From NCBI GenBank assembly GCA_015494645.1, contig WGAU01000060.1:1-27199 (forward strand): DNA of 27,199 nucleotides, written 5' to 3'. Position 1 is the first letter of the stretch. Each line of letters opens with the position of its first letter. Below, piece by piece: positions 7,341 through 14,192 of the stretch. The DNA is from Aquificota bacterium. GTDB taxonomy: Bacteria; Thermosulfidibacterota; Thermosulfidibacteria; Thermosulfidibacterales; Thermosulfidibacteraceae. Position numbers and translations under genes: made by a program. Below the pieces are notes generated by a model. That model was not told where the DNA came from, did no database searches, and was given only the letters and a program-made list of their open reading frames with translations.

Positions 7341-9025
7341 CAGGCTGACTTGGGGGCTTTTTCAAAGGGCCACGCTGCAAGTCCTCCCTCAAGCACCTTT
7401 ACATTGTCGAATCCAGCCCCTTTGAGTATGCAGTACGCCTCGTAGCTTCTCAAGCCACTTTTGCAGATGACCACGATTTCCCTGTCCTTGGGAAGCTCTA
7501 TAAGTTTCCTTCTGAGTTGCCCCAAGGGGATGTTAACCACATCCACGGGCAGGTTGAGCTCCATGCATTCCCAAGGCGCCCTTACATCGAGGATCAAAAC
7601 ATCTTCCTTGGCATCTATCTTTTCTTTAAGCTGTAGGCTTGTGATGCCATCCATCTTACCGGAGAGTTTGTTTTCCATAGCCCATGCGGCTTTGATAATG
7701 TTGTCCACTGCGGGAGCGTATGGTGGTGCGTATGCGAGATCTATACCCATCACATCCTTTACAGTGGCTTTGAAGAAGAGAAGTGTGGATGCCACGTCAA
7801 TACGCTTGTTGGCATCGCCGTAGCCAGTTGCCTGAACTCCAAGGATCCTTCCTGTTTTTCTGTCTGCGATTAGCTCAAGTATCAAAAGCTTTGCCTCTGG
7901 CATAAACTCTGGCTTGTCTGGAGAGGAGATTATAACCCTTTCAGGGTCGAAGCCCGCTTTCTGGGCGTCTTTTAAGCCTAAACCAGTTCTTGCCACGGTG
8001 AGATCAAATACCTTCAGTATGAGGGTTCCTGTCACACCGGGAAAAGTAGCCTCTCCGCCACAAATGTTGATGGCTGCTACCCTTCCCTGCTTGTTGGCGG
8101 TGGATCCCAGCGGGATGAATACCCTTTGACCGGTTATGATGTTTACCGTTTCTGCACAATCCCCCACGGCGTATATGAAGGGATCGCTGGTCTGCATCCT
8201 TTCGTTTACCCATATGGCCCCCGTGTCGCCGGTTTTCAGGCCGCACTCTTTAGCAAGCTCCACATTGGGCCTCACACCGGTTGAGAGAAGCACCATGTCC
8301 GCCGGTATTTCACCCTTATCGGTTATCACCTTGGCCACATGTCCCTCGCCATCGTCCTCAAACTTAAGCACCTTTGTTGATGTAAGCACCTTTACTCCCT
8401 TTTCGCTCAAGTGTTGTTCCACTATAAGGGCTATCTCAGGCTCTACTGGAGGCAGCACGTGTGGGAACATCTCCACCACCGTTACATTGGCTCCCCTTGA
8501 GGCAAAGGCTTCTGCCATCTCCAGTCCAATGGCACCTCCGCCTACAACCACCACATTGCATTCGGGATAGTTCCTCAAAAACTTGTCAATGGCTATGGCA
8601 TCCTCCGGAGTTCTTGCCTGAAAGATGTTTCTGAAGTTTATCCCTTCAATGGGAGGCTTAACCGGCCTTGCTCCGGTGGCGAGAACTAAATAATCGTATT
8701 CCATGGTGTAGGTCTCGTTGTTTACATCCCTCACCGTTACCCTTTTGTTTTCCCTATCTATTGCCACCACGGTGGATTGGGTTCTGGCGTCTATCCCTTT
8801 TACTTCTTTGAAGTAAACAGCGTCTCTTACCACACCGGTGGATGTTTTCATGAGATCAGTGATGTCCTTTACCTTCCCCTCAATAAAGTACGGGAAACCG
8901 CATGTGCCAAAGGAGAGGTACCTTCCCTTTTCCACTATGGTGACCTCCGCCTCTGGACAGAGCCTCTTTATCTTGGCTGCTGTTTTGGGACCCGCTGCCA
9001 GTCCACCCACTACCACAACCTTCAT
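7337..9025 (-). CDS. CoA-disulfide/persulfide reductase-like flavoprotein fused to rhodanese
   Basis: This 562-residue protein joins an FAD- and NAD(P)H-dependent disulfide reductase to a C-terminal rhodanese domain. The FAD motif GGLAAGPKTA starts at residue 7. The single redox cysteine lies in SFGTCGFPY (Cys42), the form found in CoA-disulfide reductases and NADH oxidase/peroxidase enzymes. The NAD(P)H motif VVVGGGAIGLEMAEAFASRG and the FAD motif FIYAVGDCAE follow. The rhodanese active loop is CKSGLRS with Cys521, and the protein ends in another cysteine, Cys562. Known fusions of this type include CoADR-RHD and the Npsr persulfide reductases, so a role in polysulfide or persulfide reduction is likely, perhaps in sulfur metabolism. 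The ATG follows GGAGGGAA. NADH oxidase activity is an alternative. Confidence 0.88.
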   Translation of the reverse strand: MKVVVVGGLAAGPKTAAKIKRLCPEAEVTIVEKGRYLSFGTCGFPYFIEGKVKDITDLMKTSTGVVRDAVYFKEVKGIDARTQSTVVAIDRENKRVTVRDVNNETYTMEYDYLVLATGARPVKPPIEGINFRNIFQARTPEDAIAIDKFLRNYPECNVVVVGGGAIGLEMAEAFASRGANVTVVEMFPHVLPPVEPEIALIVEQHLSEKGVKVLTSTKVLKFEDDGEGHVAKVITDKGEIPADMVLLSTGVRPNVELAKECGLKTGDTGAIWVNERMQTSDPFIYAVGDCAETVNIITGQRVFIPLGSTANKQGRVAAINICGGEATFPGVTGTLILKVFDLTVARTGLGLKDAQKAGFDPERVIISSPDKPEFMPEAKLLILELIADRKTGRILGVQATGYGDANKRIDVASTLLFFKATVKDVMGIDLAYAPPYAPAVDNIIKAAWAMENKLSGKMDGITSLQLKEKIDAKEDVLILDVRAPWECMELNLPVDVVNIPLGQLRRKLIELPKDREIVVICKSGLRSYEAYCILKGAGFDNVKVLEGGLAAWPFEKAPKSAC

Positions 9026-9129
9026 GGCATTCCCTCCGAGAGATTTTTCCTTCCTCTAAAGTTAGGGCTTTTTAACAGTCGTGCAACCCCAAATTGCAAA
9101 GGGTGGCAAAAGAAGCTACAGAAGAAAGT

Positions 9130-10431
9130 ATGAGAAAAGAGAGGGTCAAGGAAAAGGTAAGTGCCCTAAACCGATGGACTTGGGAAGATACAGAGGGAGG
9201 GAAGTGGGAAAGCTTTCTTAGGACACTTTTGCGTATGTCTGTGTTTTTCTCTCAGGAGGCCAAGAAAAATGCCCTTGCCCTTAGAGCCAGTGCCCTGACC
9301 TACATAATGGTGCTTTCTTTAGTTCCCGTTATGGCCCTTGGAACGGCAGTTCTCAAAGGGCTGGGGGCAGGTGATCAGGTAAAGAAAATGGCCTATCAGT
9401 TTGTCCAGCAGCTTGATGAGCTCACTTCCGAGAAGGGAGAGGGGAAGAATCCGTTTGTGAGGCACATTAAAAATGCTGTGGATAAGGTCTTTGAATATGT
9501 GGAGAAGACAAATTTTGCCACCTTGGGCATCTTCGGTATGCTGGGGCTTATATGGGCGGTAGTTTCCACCCTGAGCAGGGTAGAACAGGCCCTCAATAAG
9601 ATATGGAGGGTGAAAAAGAACCGACCGTGGGGCAGGAAGCTCTTGGACTACACAGCGGTGACCATAATTATGCCTATTTCCATCAACATAGCTTGGGGTG
9701 CGTTGGCGGCAACCCATCTTAAAAAGAGTGTAGCTCTTATTGATAAGTACCTTCCCATTCCCATTCTTTCCCTGGTTCTTGTGAAGGCTTTGCCGTTTTT
9801 CATTCTAATTGCTACCTTTGTGATCATGTATAGGTTCATGCCCAACACCCATGTTAACGCCAAGGCAGCCCTTGTAGGCGGGGTCTTTGCCGGTGTAGGG
9901 TGGTTGTTGGTGCAGTTTGCTTACATAAAGCTACAGATAGGCGTTACAAAATACAACGCCATATACGGTTCCTTTGCCACTATTCCACTGTTTTTGATCT
10001 GGATCTACTGGAACTGGATGGTGTTTTTAGCTGGGGCGCAGATGGCTTTTGTTTATCAGCATTGGAGGTTTTACCGCCCCGATGTGGAGGGCACCCCTGT
10101 TCACAGGCTGTCGGTAGCCCTTGATGTAATCAGAAGGCTTTACCAGCGGTTTGGTGAAGGGAAAGAGTTTGTTCCGTGGAGGGACGCTGAGGCTGTGGGA
10201 GAACCGGAGGCTGTGGTTTCTTCGGTGCTGCAGATCCTTGAGGAGAAGGGGCTGATTAAAAAAACTGAGGAAGGATATCTGCCTTCAAGGCCATTGGAAA
10301 GATTTGCTCTGTCGGAGGTTTTGGAGGCAGTATTGGGGAACAAGTTTAAAAGGAGCTTTGGTGGGGAAGCGGTTAAGGAGTCAATGGAAGTTGCCAAAAA
10401 GACCCTTGATGAGAAGGGACTTCAGTTGTGA
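9130..10431 (+). CDS. YihY/BrkB family inner membrane protein with C-terminal winged-helix-like tail
   Basis: This is a multi-pass membrane protein of the YihY/BrkB family, once mislabelled ribonuclease BN, whose function is not settled. The family motifs ASALTYIMVLSLVPVMAL near the N-terminus, a TLSRVEQALNKIWRV segment, and YNAIYGSFATIPLFLIWIYWNW before the last helix are clear. About six membrane segments are expected. The last ~90 residues are soluble (SSVLQILEEKGLIKKTEEGYLPSRP) and look like a winged helix. The start is uncertain: ATG 9130 is used here, and TTG 9094 in frame is possible. Neither has a strong ribosome site. The stop overlaps the next gene as GTGA, so the two are probably translated together. 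Confidence 0.85.
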   Translation: MRKERVKEKVSALNRWTWEDTEGGKWESFLRTLLRMSVFFSQEAKKNALALRASALTYIMVLSLVPVMALGTAVLKGLGAGDQVKKMAYQFVQQLDELTSEKGEGKNPFVRHIKNAVDKVFEYVEKTNFATLGIFGMLGLIWAVVSTLSRVEQALNKIWRVKKNRPWGRKLLDYTAVTIIMPISINIAWGALAATHLKKSVALIDKYLPIPILSLVLVKALPFFILIATFVIMYRFMPNTHVNAKAALVGGVFAGVGWLLVQFAYIKLQIGVTKYNAIYGSFATIPLFLIWIYWNWMVFLAGAQMAFVYQHWRFYRPDVEGTPVHRLSVALDVIRRLYQRFGEGKEFVPWRDAEAVGEPEAVVSSVLQILEEKGLIKKTEEGYLPSRPLERFALSEVLEAVLGNKFKRSFGGEAVKESMEVAKKTLDEKGLQL

Positions 10432-11204
10432 TCTCCCTTCTTGTGGCCATGCTTTCTGCCAGCTGGAGGTTGAATCTGTTTCTTTTTGTCTGGATTGGCT
10501 TTTCTTCTATTTTGGCTTCCCTTCCTGTCGTGGGTAAGCTGTCGGGGCTGATTTCATCTTTGGTACTAACTACTCTTATGGCAGCCATTTTGCGCATCCT
10601 TGAAGACACAGGGGGTGATCCGGAGAAGGTGAGGCAGGGGATTTCAAAGGATCTGGGGGTTTATCTGAAACAGGTGGACAAGGGAGCGGTTCTGGGAGCC
10701 TATCTGGGAATGGCAATAAATACGGGTGTAATTGTGATTTCTTCCTTTCTCTTTTTATCCGCAACCACGCTACCTGTGCTGTCTTTTGCTCTTTTCAGTC
10801 CAGAAAAATGGCAGCAGGCGGTGGGAACGGAGCGAACTGCTCTTTATGTGATGTTCATGTTCTTTCTCACCCTTTACGTAGCCTTCAACTTTTTCTTCAC
10901 AGCCTCAGTGGCCATGGCAAGGGGGCTCCTTAAAAAGGGCTTCTGGAACGGTTTTAAAGAAGCTATCAAGGGACTTACTCCGCGTTACTTTATGCTCTCT
11001 TTGAAGCCGGGGCTGTGGAAGCCTGGAGTAGCCATAACCTTTGTGGCGGTATGCACGGCCACTATTTCTGTGTTGTTGGCCCTTTTACTTGGAATGCTTG
11101 GAATCCCTGTGTTGAGTGCCTTCTGGGGTATAATGGGAACGGTACTCTTTTACGCAAATATCGCCTACCATTACCAATGTATGCGTATCATGGGGCTTGA
11201 TTAG
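10428..11204 (+). CDS. Uncharacterised multi-pass membrane protein coupled to the YihY-like gene
   Basis: I do not recognise a family. The 258-residue protein has about six hydrophobic segments. These are near residues 5-50 (probably two helices), 85-120, 140-165 and 195-250 (two), the last containing TFVAVCTATISVLLALLLGM. A charged loop follows the third segment (FSPEKWQQAVGTERT). A basic amphipathic stretch (ARGLLKKGFWNGFKEAIKGL) resembles the topology of DUF4013-like or other small permease-like families, but no diagnostic motif is visible. The GTG start overlaps the previous stop by 4 bases, which suggests a joint membrane function with the YihY-like protein. The 3' end overlaps the convergent acyl-CoA ligase by 17 bases. 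Confidence 0.75.
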   Translation: MISLLVAMLSASWRLNLFLFVWIGFSSILASLPVVGKLSGLISSLVLTTLMAAILRILEDTGGDPEKVRQGISKDLGVYLKQVDKGAVLGAYLGMAINTGVIVISSFLFLSATTLPVLSFALFSPEKWQQAVGTERTALYVMFMFFLTLYVAFNFFFTASVAMARGLLKKGFWNGFKEAIKGLTPRYFMLSLKPGLWKPGVAITFVAVCTATISVLLALLLGMLGIPVLSAFWGIMGTVLFYANIAYHYQCMRIMGLD

Positions 11205-12846
11205 CCTTTTTCAGTTCTTCCTCTCGGAGGATGCGGCGAAGGATCTTCCCTATGGCGCTTTTGGGAAGGGAGCTTCTGAATTCAATTTCCGAGGGCACCT
11301 TGTACGGAGCAAGATGCTTCTTAAAGTGTTCTATAAGCTCTTCTTCTGTGGCCTCTTCTCCTTCCTTGAGCACCACAAAGACCTTTATACGTTCCCCCTT
11401 GTAGGGGTCTGGCACGCCCACCGCCACTCCTTCTTTGACCTTTGGGTGTTTGTAGAGAACCTCTTCTATCTCCCTCGGAAAGACGTTGAATCCCCCCACT
11501 ATTATAAGGTCTTTCTTTCTGTCGGTTATGTAGAAGTAGCCGTCTTCGTCCATGTAACCTATGTCTCCGGTGTAGAGCCAGCCGTCTTTTAACACCTCCC
11601 GTGTTTCCTTTTCTTTCCTGTAGTATCCCAGCATCAGGGTGGGGCTTTTCAAGACGATCTCTCCCTGTTGATTTGGAGGTAGATCTTTGCCGTCTTCTAA
11701 GGATACCACCCTGGCATCCACGTCTGGGAAGGGAATACCAATGCTGCCCACCTTGTGGGCCCCTTTGTATGGGTTAGCCATAATTGCTGTAACGGCTTCG
11801 GTTAGGCCGTATCCTTCTATCACCCTGCAACCGGTCTTTTTCTCAAACCCCTCTTTCACTGCCTTAGTTAAGGGAGCGGCACCTACCCATACCGCTTTTA
11901 GACTGCTCAGGTTGTACTTTTCCAGTCCCGGTGTGTTCATTAGGGCCACCAGTATGGTGGGGACCACTGCGGTCATGGTGGGTCTGTATCGGTGTATGTG
12001 CTCGGCCATGAGCTGCGGGGAGAACCTTGGCAGAAGCACTATAGAAGCACCGGCGAGGATGGGAGCGTTCATACATACGTTCATTCCGTAACCGTGGAAG
12101 AAGGGCAGGACCGCAAGCAATCTTTCTTCTGAGTTGAGATCCCCCCACGTGGCGATCTGAAGGGCATTTGCACAGACAGCCTTGTGGGAGAGCACTATCC
12201 CCTTTGCCACTCCCGTTGTACCGCCAGAGTATATTATAACTCCTGCCTCGGAGGGTGAGGTCTTTCCCGGGGAGAAGTCGGTTTTCTTTTTCAGTAGGGG
12301 ATTCATCAGATGGTAAGAAACCTTCACCTTTGAAAGCTGCCACCATTCCTTTAGCTTCATGGGCAGAGAGAGCTTGAGAGGCAGAAAGTCGGCGATCTTT
12401 GATACCATGAAGAATCTTAACCCTTTTTCCTCAACTATCTTGGACACCTTTTCTGCAAACATGGGTATGGTGATTATGCCCACACATTCTGAATCCCCTA
12501 TCTGGTTGGACAGCTCCTCTACGGTGTAGAGTGGATTAAGGGGCACCACCACACCACCGGCTTTGAGGACAGCATAGTAAGCCACTATAAATCCGGGGTA
12601 GTTGGGCATTACTAAGGCCACTTTATCGCCTTTTTTCATCCCCAGTTCTTTCAGAGAGGCAGCAAGGCTATTGGACATTTCCTTGATTTGTGCGTAGGTG
12701 AACTCTCTGCCAAAGAAAAGGGCAAGGGGCTTTTCTGGGTACTTGTCGGCGCTTTCATCGAGCAGTTGGTGTATGAGGCGTTCTGGATAACTCAGGCTTT
12801 TAGGGACCCACTTGTCGTAGAACTTGTGCCAAGGTCTCTCCACCAT
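11188..12846 (-). CDS. fadD: Long-chain fatty acid-CoA ligase (AMP-forming)
   Basis: The enzyme activates a fatty acid through an acyl-adenylate to acyl-CoA. It contains the P-loop YSGGTTGVAKGIVLSHKA, the A5 motif EGYGLTEAV, the A7-A8 region YTGDIGYMDEDGYFYITDRK with KDLIIVGGFNVFPREIEE, and the C-terminal catalytic lysine in LPKSAIGKILRR. These are the complete set for the ANL superfamily, and the overall pattern is closest to FadD-type ligases. The true substrate cannot be read from sequence. ATG 12846 gives the FadD-like start MVERPWHKFYD. An in-frame TTG at 12882 would add 12 residues, and neither start has a strong ribosome site. No beta-oxidation genes are nearby, so a role in recycling membrane fatty acids is an inference. 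Confidence 0.9.
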   Translation of the reverse strand: MVERPWHKFYDKWVPKSLSYPERLIHQLLDESADKYPEKPLALFFGREFTYAQIKEMSNSLAASLKELGMKKGDKVALVMPNYPGFIVAYYAVLKAGGVVVPLNPLYTVEELSNQIGDSECVGIITIPMFAEKVSKIVEEKGLRFFMVSKIADFLPLKLSLPMKLKEWWQLSKVKVSYHLMNPLLKKKTDFSPGKTSPSEAGVIIYSGGTTGVAKGIVLSHKAVCANALQIATWGDLNSEERLLAVLPFFHGYGMNVCMNAPILAGASIVLLPRFSPQLMAEHIHRYRPTMTAVVPTILVALMNTPGLEKYNLSSLKAVWVGAAPLTKAVKEGFEKKTGCRVIEGYGLTEAVTAIMANPYKGAHKVGSIGIPFPDVDARVVSLEDGKDLPPNQQGEIVLKSPTLMLGYYRKEKETREVLKDGWLYTGDIGYMDEDGYFYITDRKKDLIIVGGFNVFPREIEEVLYKHPKVKEGVAVGVPDPYKGERIKVFVVLKEGEEATEEELIEHFKKHLAPYKVPSEIEFRSSLPKSAIGKILRRILREEELKKANQAP

Positions 12847-12899
12847 GAAAATAGGCTTAGACAAAAAACGGTTGGAAAGCAAGGAGTCTGGATTAAATT

Positions 12900-12905
12900 T
12901 ATACT
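12900..12905 (+). promoter_or_regulatory. Possible -10 box for the zinc-ribbon/pilD operon
   Basis: TATACT matches the -10 consensus at 5 of 6 positions, and transcription would begin near 12912, before the GGAGGTG site of the next gene. It sits in the only AT-rich patch of the fadD divergent gap. No good -35 lies at the expected distance; TTGGAA at 12872-12877 is 22 bases away. This is a low-confidence call. Confidence 0.25.
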
Positions 12906-12929
12906 AAACCAAATGTGGAGGAGGTGCTT

Positions 12930-13433
12930 ATGTCCTACTTTGGGGCATGGAGGAAGGAGTTTGAGTCTCAAGATCCGGGGAATCCCTACTACGAGTTCAA
13001 AAAGTATCCGGAACCTACAGTGTGTCCTGTTTGCAAGGCTACTTATAGGGAAGGAAGATGGACTTGGGATAAGGCAGAGGAGGACGGGTACAACGAGGCG
13101 GTATGTCCTGCCTGTAGAAGAATACAGGATAAGTATCCCGGAGGTATCTTGCGGGTTGAGGGGAGTTACTTTACGGAAAGGAAGGATGAGATAATGAATC
13201 TTATAAGAAATGAAGAGGAAAACGCAAAGAACCTCAGGCCTCTCCAGAGGATTATGGAGATAGAGGAGGATGATGAGGGTATAACCATCAAGGTTACCTA
13301 TCCTACCTTGGCGAGGAGGCTCGGGGAAGCCCTTTACAAGGCCCATAAGGGAATCCTTGATTTTTCCTACAATGAAGGGGAAAAGTTTGTGAGGGTGCTT
13401 TGGAGGAGAGATATGGAGGACAAGGAAAGATAG
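12930..13433 (+). CDS. BCAM0308-like protein with paired CxxC zinc-ribbon motif
   Basis: This is a 167-residue cytosolic protein of unknown function. Two CxxC knuckles, CPVCKATYREG near residue 31 and CPACRRIQDKYPGG near residue 60, should bind one zinc ion. The rest is hydrophilic and ends with an alpha/beta segment (GITIKVTYPTLARRLGEALYKA) that looks like a small nucleic-acid-binding fold. The arrangement resembles the BCAM0308 family and the zinc-ribbon part of the archaeal/eukaryotic ribosome export factor NMD3; that similarity is from memory of the motif, not from an alignment. ATG 12930 follows GGAGGTG, and GTG 12915 in frame is less likely. The stop abuts the pilD ATG directly, so translation is probably coupled. 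Confidence 0.7.
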   Translation: MSYFGAWRKEFESQDPGNPYYEFKKYPEPTVCPVCKATYREGRWTWDKAEEDGYNEAVCPACRRIQDKYPGGILRVEGSYFTERKDEIMNLIRNEEENAKNLRPLQRIMEIEEDDEGITIKVTYPTLARRLGEALYKAHKGILDFSYNEGEKFVRVLWRRDMEDKER

Positions 13434-14192
13434 ATGTACTGTTCTCCTGAATCGGCTGTTGCTCTTTTTGTGTTGGGGGCCTGCATAGGGAGCTTTTTCA
13501 ATGTGCTTATATATAGAATGCCTAAAGGGGAGTCGGTGGTTTCCCCAGGTTCCCGTTGCCCCTCCTGTGGAACTCCCATAAAGTGGTATCACAATATACC
13601 TGTTGTTTCTTACCTGTTTTTGAAAGGGCGGTGCGCCTACTGCGGAGCCAAGATAAGTCCGAGGTACGTTCTGGTGGAGGTTCTTACCGCCTTTGCCCTT
13701 CTTGCTCTTTGTGCCAAGTTTGGTCTGTCCAAAAAACTTGTCTGGGCGACTCTCTTTTTGCTTCCCCTTATACCTGCAGCCTTTATAGATTTAGATCACT
13801 ACATCCTTCCGGATACTTTCACCTTGGGAACATTGGTGTGGGGAGTACTCTCTTCTTTTCTGGGGCTTTCTCCAGTGAACCCTCAGGATGCTCTTATTGG
13901 CTTGCTTCTTTGCGGGGGATTTTTTCTTCTGGTGGCGGTTTTGAGCAGAGGAGGAATGGGTCTTGGAGATGTTAAGCTTGCCGCTTCCTTTGGTGCCAAC
14001 TTCGGATGGAAAGTTGGGGCAACGGCTCTCTTTGTGTCCGTTTTTATGGGAGCTTCCTTTGGAATAGCCCTTATCTTGTTGAGAAAAAAAGGTAGAAAGG
14101 ATAAGATACCTTTTGGACCATTCATGATTCTGGGGGCTTATATTTGCGCCTTCTTTGGAAGGGAATTGTCCCGCTTGTACTTGGGCTTTTGA
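13434..14192 (+). CDS. pilD: Prepilin peptidase / N-methyltransferase
   Basis: PilD is an inner-membrane aspartic protease that cleaves the leader of type IV prepilins and pseudopilins and methylates the new N-terminus. The N-terminal cytoplasmic loop has the four-cysteine zinc site (Cys42, 45, 67, 70) typical of bifunctional enzymes. The catalytic aspartates lie in FIDLDHYILPD (about 118-127) and in the GLGDVK motif (176-181, Asp179). About seven to eight membrane segments are visible, and 252 residues is normal. The ATG follows the preceding TAG with no gap. No pilin or secretion ATPase genes are in the window, so its substrates are encoded elsewhere. Confidence 0.95.
   Translation: MYCSPESAVALFVLGACIGSFFNVLIYRMPKGESVVSPGSRCPSCGTPIKWYHNIPVVSYLFLKGRCAYCGAKISPRYVLVEVLTAFALLALCAKFGLSKKLVWATLFLLPLIPAAFIDLDHYILPDTFTLGTLVWGVLSSFLGLSPVNPQDALIGLLLCGGFFLLVAVLSRGGMGLGDVKLAASFGANFGWKVGATALFVSVFMGASFGIALILLRKKGRKDKIPFGPFMILGAYICAFFGRELSRLYLGF

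Noticed and set aside
9078..9099. Short inverted repeat TGCAA...TTGCA before the YihY-like gene
   Set aside because: The arms are only 5 bases long and no promoter elements fit around them, so chance is a sufficient explanation.
12792..13592. Minus-strand frame of 266 residues
   Set aside because: It spans the fadD promoter region and is antisense to the zinc-ribbon gene and the start of pilD, both of which have clear motifs. It reads as low-information sequence.
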